Assembly: GCF_036188265.1 (NCBI RefSeq)
Contig: NZ_CP108093.1
Span: 2,989,001-3,053,000 of the forward strand
Source of the DNA: Streptomyces sp. NBC_00247
GTDB lineage: Bacteria > Actinomycetota > Actinomycetes > Streptomycetales > Streptomycetaceae
Length of the DNA stretch: 64,000 nt
Direction: 5' to 3'
Of the stretch, positions 58,194 through 64,000 are shown piece by piece. How positions within the stretch are numbered: position 1 is the first letter of the stretch; each line of letters opens with the position of its first letter. The position numbers and the translations under genes are program-made. The notes under the pieces were generated by a model. It did no database searches, was not told the origin of the DNA, and worked only from the letters and a program-made list of their open reading frames with translations.

Positions 58194-59687
58194 ATGTCCA
58201 CTCCTGTCGGCTCAGCGGGAAACCGCGACCACCGGATATCCGAATCGGCTGACGTGATCATCGTCGGGGCAGGGCTCGCGGGACTCGCGCTGGCCCGTCG
58301 GCTGGCGGACTCCCGTGCGGGCCGGGTCCTCGTGATCGAGTCGGGCCCCGACGCGGGACGGGACCACTACCGCTGGGTGAACGACCCTCAGCAGGCCCAC
58401 ACCATGTGGCTGGACCCGACGGCGGACCCCCATTTCTGGCAGCCGTACCAGGCCACGGACTCCGCGTACCGCGGGATCGCCGGCCTGCGTCGCCGGCTCG
58501 GCGGGCGCTCGCTCTACTGGGGCGGGGTGGCGGTGCCGATCGAGCCCTGGGCGCTGGACGACGGATCGTGGCCGCGCTCGGTGGTCGACGACCTGACCGT
58601 GTCGTGGCGCGGCGGACAGTCCCTGTACCACGAGGCCACCGAAGAACTGAGGCAGTGGACGGGTACCGCCGCGCTGTCCGACGGCCGGGCCGTCGACCTG
58701 GGCGGCCACCGGTTCGACGAGGCGCCCCGGGCGGTGCGCACCTCACCGGACGGACAGCGCTGGCAGGCGTACTCCCCGCTGGGCGACTGGCCCGAGTCCG
58801 TCGAGGTCGTCTCCGACTGCCACGCCGTCGCCGTCGCGACCGACCAGGACCGGATCACCGGGCTGCTCGTGGAAGAGAACGGTGTCCGGCGGGTGATCGC
58901 CGCGCCGAAGATCGTGCTCGCGGCGGGAACCGTCGAGAACAGCCGGCTGGTCCTCCAGGCCCTGCACCGCGCGGACTCCTCGGGCCCCGTGGAACTGACG
59001 GGCCTGGTCGACAAACTCGCCCAGGGGTTCGTGGTGGCCTTCGACCCCGCCGCCGCCCCGAAGTCGATGGCGGCACTCGCCGAGTCCGGCGGGCTCTTCC
59101 TGTCCCGGGCGGACGCGGATCTGCGGTCGAGCCTGTTCCTCGGCGCGCGCATGAACGAGCACGGCCTCATGGTCGTCGACTGCTACTGCATGGGCGAGCA
59201 GACGCGGAGCGCGACCGGCCGGGTGTGGTGCGAGCCCGGGGCGGACCTGCCCTGGCCCACGTTCGTAGCCGGCGGCCTGAGCGAGGCGGACACGCGGATG
59301 ACGCTCGATCAGCAGCGCGAGCTGCAGCGCCTCTACGAGGAGCTGTGCGGCGAGGCGGGTGTCAGCGGCACACGACTCCACTTCGACGAACCGTTCGGTT
59401 CCGAGGACCTGGCCGAACGGCTCGTCATCGGAGACACGCTCCGTGTTCCGGGGGTCCCGGCGACCTACTCCTTCCCCATAGGGTCGGAGCAGCACGAGGC
59501 CGGGACGCTTCCGCTCGGCGGCGCGGTGGTGGACGAGCACGCGCGCGTGCGGTCGGTGGACGGGCTCTATGTGACGGGCCCGGCGACCTTCCCCCGTACC
59601 GGTGCGGCGAATCCGGCGCTGACCATCCTCGCCCTTTCCGCCCGGCTGGCCGGCGAGCTCGCGGACTCAGGGTCCGTTTCAAGGTAG
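58194..59687 (+). CDS. GMC-family FAD-dependent oxidoreductase
   Basis: A 497-residue flavoenzyme. ADP-binding motif DVIIVGAGLAGLALARRLAD at residues 20-39, LGGRSLYWGGVAVPIE, the middle FAD contact VLAAGTVENSRLVLQAL, and the C-terminal signature VDGLYVTGPATFPRTGAANPALTILALSARLA. GMC enzymes oxidise alcohols of sugars or other small molecules; the usual His pair near the C-terminus is replaced by GAANPA, resembling pyranose-oxidase-like members with Asn. ATG 58194 has GGGGGA upstream. It is monocistronic or first of the group leading to QDD protein C 31 bases later. Confidence 0.88.
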   Translation: MSTPVGSAGNRDHRISESADVIIVGAGLAGLALARRLADSRAGRVLVIESGPDAGRDHYRWVNDPQQAHTMWLDPTADPHFWQPYQATDSAYRGIAGLRRRLGGRSLYWGGVAVPIEPWALDDGSWPRSVVDDLTVSWRGGQSLYHEATEELRQWTGTAALSDGRAVDLGGHRFDEAPRAVRTSPDGQRWQAYSPLGDWPESVEVVSDCHAVAVATDQDRITGLLVEENGVRRVIAAPKIVLAAGTVENSRLVLQALHRADSSGPVELTGLVDKLAQGFVVAFDPAAAPKSMAALAESGGLFLSRADADLRSSLFLGARMNEHGLMVVDCYCMGEQTRSATGRVWCEPGADLPWPTFVAGGLSEADTRMTLDQQRELQRLYEELCGEAGVSGTRLHFDEPFGSEDLAERLVIGDTLRVPGVPATYSFPIGSEQHEAGTLPLGGAVVDEHARVRSVDGLYVTGPATFPRTGAANPALTILALSARLAGELADSGSVSR

Positions 59688-59718
59688 GCACCCGTTCACG
59701 ACAGCACGGAGAGTGCGC

Positions 59719-60927
59719 ATGAACGTTCGTGGTCCGGCCGGTGTCCGCATCGGCTCGGTCGTGATGCATCACCCGTCCAGGGTCCCGCAGTTGCGCCGTA
59801 CGCTGCGGTCGACGCGGGCACTGGCCCCCCGGACGGTGACCGATCCGGATCCGGCCGGACCACCGAGCCCGCTCCGGACGGCGAAACTGGCCTGGGCCGC
59901 AGTCACGCCGGGAGCGACCCACCATCTGGTGTTCCAGGACGACGTGACCATGGGACCCGCCTGCGTCGGCGCTCTCCGGGACGCGGTGGCGGCCCGCCCC
60001 ACCGACATCATCTCCCTGTTCGTCCCCTGGGGATCTCCGAACAACTCCTACGCGGCTCGTCAGGCAGCCGTCGCGGGCTCACCCTGGGCACCCCTGGTGC
60101 CAGGCGAGTTCGTGCCTGCTCAGGGCCTGTTGATGCCGACGGAGAAGGCACTCGACCTCGCGGACTACCTCAGCCGGATCCCGGACACCACACGGGACGA
60201 CGACGCGCTCATCGACCGCTTCTGCCGGGAACGCGACTACCCCGTCTTCGCCACGGTTCCGCAACTCGTCGAGCACAGCGACGACGTCAGCGTCGCGGGA
60301 AACGAGAGTCACGGAGTCCGGCGTGCCGCGGTCCCCGCGCAGGGCTGGACCGCCCCGCCCGGCTACTGGACGGCTGCACCGGTCGCCGACAAGGGCGGAC
60401 CCATGCGTGCCCGCGGCTCGTCCGACTGGCAGCACGTCGTCTCCTTCCGGAGTTCGTCGTGCGTCGTACGGTTCATCGTCCCGCACTCGGGCGAACCGCC
60501 ACGGCACACGGTGACCGGCTGGTACCAGTGGTCGTCCCTCGTCGGAGCGCCCCCGGAGCTGGTCCTCGACGACATGCACCGTTCCCTGTCCACCGGCGCG
60601 GGACCGGCACTCGCCGCCGACCTGTGCCAGGGCCGGGTCCCCTCCGCGACCGCGGCCGAGATGTGGGCGGCCTGCTACCTGTTGGGGCTGGACACCGCGC
60701 GATGTGCGCCCGACGGGCTGCGCCCGGACCCCTTGGTGCGCGAGGGGGCGGTCGCCTCATGGGTCGACTGCGGGCTCAGTACGCGCGACGACCGGACCGT
60801 GAGCCCTTCCGGTCGCGCGGCACTCGTCGCACTGGGGCTCGCCGCCCTGGCCGCCGCCACCCGGCGGGCCGGACAGGAGAAGGGCCTCCCGCCCCTCGGT
60901 GACCAGCGGAAGAAGGCGCTCAGTTGA
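59719..60927 (+). CDS. QDD-motif protein C, glycosyltransferase-like
   Basis: A 402-residue paralogue of A (43621-44862): SVVMHHPSR (13-21), SPLRTAKLAW, GATHHLVFQDDV (65-76), LVPGEFVPAQ, TRDDDALIDRFCRERDY, LVEHSDDVSVAGNESHGVRR. Nearly all motif residues of A are retained, so A and C should have the same activity. The central segment after HGVRR (PAQGWTAPPGYWTAAP) is Trp-rich. ATG 59719 with GGAGAG upstream; a GTG six bases earlier is in frame. It overlaps companion C2 by TTGA. Family not recognised. Confidence 0.75.
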   Translation: MNVRGPAGVRIGSVVMHHPSRVPQLRRTLRSTRALAPRTVTDPDPAGPPSPLRTAKLAWAAVTPGATHHLVFQDDVTMGPACVGALRDAVAARPTDIISLFVPWGSPNNSYAARQAAVAGSPWAPLVPGEFVPAQGLLMPTEKALDLADYLSRIPDTTRDDDALIDRFCRERDYPVFATVPQLVEHSDDVSVAGNESHGVRRAAVPAQGWTAPPGYWTAAPVADKGGPMRARGSSDWQHVVSFRSSSCVVRFIVPHSGEPPRHTVTGWYQWSSLVGAPPELVLDDMHRSLSTGAGPALAADLCQGRVPSATAAEMWAACYLLGLDTARCAPDGLRPDPLVREGAVASWVDCGLSTRDDRTVSPSGRAALVALGLAALAAATRRAGQEKGLPPLGDQRKKALS

Positions 60928-61736
60928 GTACGTACGCCGACCCCATCGGTGAACCCGCGTCCGTCCTCGAGCGCATGGCCCTGCGCGAGGCGCGCACCCT
61001 CCTCATGCTCACCGCCACCGTTCCGCGGATCCATCTGCTGGTCGATCGCTGCGCCGTGTGCGGGGCGGACGAGGCGGCCACGCGGGAGTATCTGGCCGTC
61101 TCCCCCTTCGGCGACCTCGAAATCGCGCTGCCCGGCCCCCCGGTGCCCGGCCCCAGGACCACCCTCACCATGCTCGCCTGCGAGCGGGTGTCCGTCTCGA
61201 TGCTCATGGTGATCGGCAGCGTCAACGAACGGTTCGGGGCCAGGAACCACGACTTCGTGAGCCGCGCCGCCGCAGCCGCGCGCGAGGCGGCCCACCGGGG
61301 CGCAGAGGCCCTGGCGCCGGAGGTGATCGAGGCGCTGGACCGCTGCGAGCGCTGGTTCGACGCGCTGCCCGCGCGGGACGTCCGGGCCACGGACGTCCCG
61401 GCGCCCACCGGCCGCTTGGTGCTGCCCGTCTCCGCGTCCCTGTCGGAAGCCGACCCGCTCGCGCTGAACGTCAGCCGGGATCCCGGCACATGGGCCGGGT
61501 CCTGGGAGGACTACCGGTCGGCGGCAGTCACCCGGTGGGTGACGCCGCACCGGGTCGGCGGGTCCCACGAGGCGGACGGGCGCGCGTACGACCGGTGCCG
61601 GACGGCCTACGCCGATATGGTGCTCCGCCGGGCCACCACCTCGTTCCCGGCCGGTCCCAGGGTGGCCGCGGAGATCGATCTCGTGGCGCTCCAGCACCCA
61701 CGGCCGACGTCCGGAGGCATCGCCGTCCTGCCGTAG
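60924..61736 (+). CDS. Cys-motif companion protein C2, function unknown
   Basis: A 270-residue homologue of A2 (44852-45652). CAVC at 43-46 is kept, but the second pair is reduced to one Cys in MLACERVSVSML, so any zinc site differs from A2. MALREARTLLMLT, DRCERWFDALPARD and a late DRCRTAYADMVLRRATTSFP correspond between copies. TTG 60924 overlaps the QDD protein C stop as TTGA. Its constant position after a QDD-family gene argues for a two-protein complex. Confidence 0.72.
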   Translation: MSTYADPIGEPASVLERMALREARTLLMLTATVPRIHLLVDRCAVCGADEAATREYLAVSPFGDLEIALPGPPVPGPRTTLTMLACERVSVSMLMVIGSVNERFGARNHDFVSRAAAAAREAAHRGAEALAPEVIEALDRCERWFDALPARDVRATDVPAPTGRLVLPVSASLSEADPLALNVSRDPGTWAGSWEDYRSAAVTRWVTPHRVGGSHEADGRAYDRCRTAYADMVLRRATTSFPAGPRVAAEIDLVALQHPRPTSGGIAVLP

Positions 61737-61798
61737 CGGGACGGCCGGCCGAGGGGACGACTCATGCATGATCGCCGATTCGACGGGGTGCTTCAGTA

Positions 61799-62827
61799 AT
61801 GCCACGTGTCAATGACGACGCCGCGATTGTGGCCCGCAACGTGTCCAAGGTGTACTCCGTGGTCCAGCCCGCGAAGGGGTTCGGGGCACGTGTCCGTTCC
61901 TTCTTCGCACCGGAGCGGCAGCTTCGCACCGCGGTCGACGACGTCTCCCTCACCGTGGAACGAGGTGAGCTGCTGGCCTTCCTCGGGACCAACGGTGCCG
62001 GGAAGTCCACCATGATCAAGATGATGACCGGAATCATCCGCCCGACCGCCGGGGAACTCCGGGTCGCCGGCCGGGTGCCGCACGCGGACCGTGAGCGGAA
62101 CGCCCGCAGCATCGGCGTCGTCTTCGGCCAGCGGACCCAGTTGTGGTGGGACCTGCCGGCCCGGGAGTCCCTCGAAATCCTCCGGGACATCTACGACGTG
62201 CCGGCCGACGATCACCGCGCACGCATGCGGGAGTTCGACGACGTCCTCGAACTCTCGCGCTTCTGGGACTCCCCCGTGCGTCAGCTCTCGCTCGGCCAGC
62301 GCGTGCGCTGCGACCTCGCCGCCGCGCTCCTCCACGATCCGCAGATCGTGTTCCTCGACGAACCGACGATCGGCATGGACGTGGTCGTGAAGGAGCAGGT
62401 ACGCGAGTTCCTGCTGCGCGAGGTCTCCGAGCGGGAACGCACGGTGGTGCTGACCACCCATGACATGACCGAAGTCGCGCACCTCACGCAGCGGGTGGCA
62501 CTGATCGACCACGGTCGCATCATGTTCGACGGCGGGATCAAGGAACTCGGCGAGGCCTACGGCAGCACGGCGCTGGTGCACGTGACGTTCACGGAATCCG
62601 TCGGCGAGATCGTGGTCGCCGACGCGCACACCGTCACCCACGACGGACGGCGCGCGACCCTCAAGCTCGCACCGGACACCACGCGGAGAGAGGTCATCCG
62701 CGCGCTGATCGAGCGGTACCCGGTCGCGGACTTCTCCGTCGAGGAGCAGAGTCTGGAGGATCTGATGCGGACGGTGTACCGGGAAGCCTCGCAGCAACAC
62801 CTGAGGCTGGAGGACAACCCCGTATGA
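61799..62827 (+). CDS. ABC-2 exporter ATP-binding protein 2
   Basis: A 342-residue ATPase: Walker A GTNGAGKSTM, Q-loop VVFGQRTQLWWDLPAR, signature LSLGQRVRCDLAAAL, Walker B IVFLDEPTIGMD, H-loop TTHDMTEVAHL, then a ~90-residue C-terminal extension. The same LSLGQ signature and overall layout as 52373-53386, so the two operons derive from one ancestor. ATG 61799; a 62-base gap follows companion C2. First of a second three-gene exporter that runs off the window. Confidence 0.93.
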   Translation: MPRVNDDAAIVARNVSKVYSVVQPAKGFGARVRSFFAPERQLRTAVDDVSLTVERGELLAFLGTNGAGKSTMIKMMTGIIRPTAGELRVAGRVPHADRERNARSIGVVFGQRTQLWWDLPARESLEILRDIYDVPADDHRARMREFDDVLELSRFWDSPVRQLSLGQRVRCDLAAALLHDPQIVFLDEPTIGMDVVVKEQVREFLLREVSERERTVVLTTHDMTEVAHLTQRVALIDHGRIMFDGGIKELGEAYGSTALVHVTFTESVGEIVVADAHTVTHDGRRATLKLAPDTTRREVIRALIERYPVADFSVEEQSLEDLMRTVYREASQQHLRLEDNPV

Positions 62828-63657
62828 CGAACGCGATCCGCACGGCCCCGCGGCCCCGGCGCCCCGCCGCGTGGAAGGCCGTCCGGCTGATTCCGCTGAC
62901 CGAACTCTCCCGGTCGGGCCGGATCCTCGGCGGCATGGTCATGACGTCGGTCCAGGTCCTCCTCTTCTACTGGCTCTGGAACGCCGCCTATGCCGCCCGG
63001 GACACCGTGGCGGACATGGACGTCGCGAACGTGGTGACCTACTCGACGGTCGCCATTCTCTTCAGCCGGGTCCGCTGGAACGCGAGGGCGTACAGCGACG
63101 ACAACGTCTCCCACCTCGTACGCAGCGGCTCCATCCTCTACTGGTTCGTCAGGCCGCTGCCTGCACACCGGTTCCACCGGCTCCGGGCCACGGGAGAGAT
63201 GGTCATGGGCGGCTCCTTCGCCCTGGCGGGACTCGTGATCGCGACGCTGGCGGGGCTGGCTTCGCCGCCTTCCTCCGCGGCGGTGGCCGCGGTCTTCCTC
63301 ACCAGCGCCCTCCTGGGCCAGGTGATCGCGTACTACCTGGCGACCCTCGTCGACCTGCTCTGCTTCTGGCTCACCGCCAACAACAGCGTCACGCTGATGT
63401 ACAACTTCGTCCACGACCTGATGTCGGGTGTCTTCGTCCCCGTCTTCTTCTTTCCCGGGTGGCTCGCCACCCTGTCGTCCGTCCTGCCCTTCCAGGCCAT
63501 CATCTCCACACCGCTGTCCTTCTACATCGGCCGCACCGATCTGAGCAGCGCCCCCCACCAGCTCTCCGTCCAGTTGGCGTGGTGCGTCTGCCTGGGACTG
63601 CTCGTCCGCGTGATCTGGTGGTTCGCCTCCCGGCGGCTAGAGATCCAAGGAGGCTGA
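62824..63657 (+). CDS. ABC-2 exporter permease 2a
   Basis: A 277-residue membrane protein with about six segments (MVMTSVQVLLFYWLWNAAY, MGGSFALAGLVIATLAGLA, AVFLTSALLGQVIAYYLATL, FVPVFFFPGWLATLSSVLPF, LAWCVCLGLLVRVIWWFA). Homologous to 53379-54185: VVTYSTVAILFSRVRW and ILYWFVRPLPA match. ATG 62824 overlaps the ATPase stop as ATGA. Confidence 0.9.
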   Translation: MTNAIRTAPRPRRPAAWKAVRLIPLTELSRSGRILGGMVMTSVQVLLFYWLWNAAYAARDTVADMDVANVVTYSTVAILFSRVRWNARAYSDDNVSHLVRSGSILYWFVRPLPAHRFHRLRATGEMVMGGSFALAGLVIATLAGLASPPSSAAVAAVFLTSALLGQVIAYYLATLVDLLCFWLTANNSVTLMYNFVHDLMSGVFVPVFFFPGWLATLSSVLPFQAIISTPLSFYIGRTDLSSAPHQLSVQLAWCVCLGLLVRVIWWFASRRLEIQGG

Positions 63658-63662
63658 ACACC

Positions 63663-64000
63663 ATGGCCGTCACCGAGTTCCGCGCCTCGCCCGTGCGGCG
63701 TTTCCGGCGCTATCTGCGCATCTACGGCCGCATCACCGCCCTGAACCTCCGGGCGCGGTTGCAGTACCGCGGTGAGTTCGCCCTCGAAGTGTGCAACGGG
63801 ATCGCCTGGCAGGCGTCAGTGGTGATCTTCACCTCCGTGCTGATCACCCAATTCCCCGGCCTGGGCGGCTGGTCGGCCGGCGGACTCCTGCTCATCGTGA
63901 GCATGCGGATGTTCTGCCACTCCTTCTTCGTCCTGTTCTTCTTCAACGTGATGAGGGTCCCGTTCCTGGTGCACGACGGGAAGATCGACGGCTTTCTCGT
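63663..64000 (+). CDS. ABC-2 exporter permease 2b (cut by window edge)
   Basis: The first 112 codons are visible. ATG 63663 follows AAGGAGG. LNLRARLQYRGEFALEVCNG matches the start of permease 1b, then VVIFTSVLITQFPGLGGW and FFVLFFFNVMRVPFLVHDGK align with its first membrane segments. The gene continues beyond the right edge. Confidence 0.9.
   Translation, partial: MAVTEFRASPVRRFRRYLRIYGRITALNLRARLQYRGEFALEVCNGIAWQASVVIFTSVLITQFPGLGGWSAGGLLLIVSMRMFCHSFFVLFFFNVMRVPFLVHDGKIDGFL

Noticed and set aside
57427..58194. ORFs on both strands in the gap before the GMC gene
   Set aside because: Arg/Pro-rich, poor starts, partly made of repeat D; no family resemblance.

Overview
High-GC (about 72%) actinobacterial DNA, almost certainly Streptomyces or a close relative: strong G/C third-position bias, GTG/TTG starts with purine-rich ribosome sites, SARP and large ATP-binding LuxR (LAL) regulators, several RiPP systems, and TTA (bldA-type) codons in two regulators. 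No rRNA, tRNA, CRISPR array, transposase or phage gene was seen. The window is wall-to-wall specialised metabolism and is cut at both ends (a regulator at the left edge, an ABC permease at the right edge).

Region 1 (1-12.5 kb). Two divergent regulators (truncated response-regulator-like gene; LAL regulator with a TTA codon), then one leftward operon read from 12460 to 3491: SARP regulator, radical SAM protein, haem-oxygenase-fold iron enzyme, a 66-residue Cys-free peptide of the type I recall as aroma-sacti cluster domain, an adenylate-cyclase/ATPase/TPR giant, a cytoplasmic subtilisin-like protease and a GAF protein. Nearly every junction is an ATGA, GTGA or TGATG overlap. It looks like a RiPP-like maturation system with its own protease.

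Region 2 (12.7-29.4 kb). A triple lanthipeptide locus, mostly leftward: class III set 1 (LanKC, two near-identical 45-residue precursors each followed by a strong hairpin, an MFS exporter), a LuxR/LAL regulator, a class II LanM with a 59-residue peptide overlapping its stop codon, class III set 2 (LanKC and a 44-residue precursor), and a divergent ATPase-GNAT-HTH regulator with a TTA codon.

Region 3 (29.5-64 kb). A gene cluster for an apparently heptose-containing small molecule, with two related TrmB/LuxR-like regulators at 29502-30533 and 50195-51331. The leftward operon (43134 to 30641) encodes GTP cyclohydrolase II, a GT9 heptosyltransferase, a TIM-barrel isomerase, a QueC-like protein with an altered PP-loop, a SIS-domain protein, a flavin reductase, a trifunctional GmhA-HldE heptose enzyme, a DegT aminotransferase, an HldD-like epimerase, two zinc alcohol dehydrogenases and a HAD phosphatase. 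This amounts to near-complete ADP-heptose supply plus amination/oxidation and transfer. The rightward genes encode a GT-like protein of unknown family with a QDD motif and its Cys-motif companion, an Fe/2-oxoglutarate dioxygenase, a radical SAM/SPASM enzyme, an O-carbamoyltransferase, two complete or near-complete three-gene ABC-2 exporters, two further QDD-family paralogues (one with a companion), a GMC oxidoreductase and an RsmC-like methyltransferase that may be a self-resistance gene.

Four copies of a roughly 105-170 bp imperfect dispersed repeat, two with clear central hairpins, sit only in intergenic gaps (24.2, 51.6, 56.2 and 57.4 kb). All functional calls are from reading motifs and context; no searches were run.
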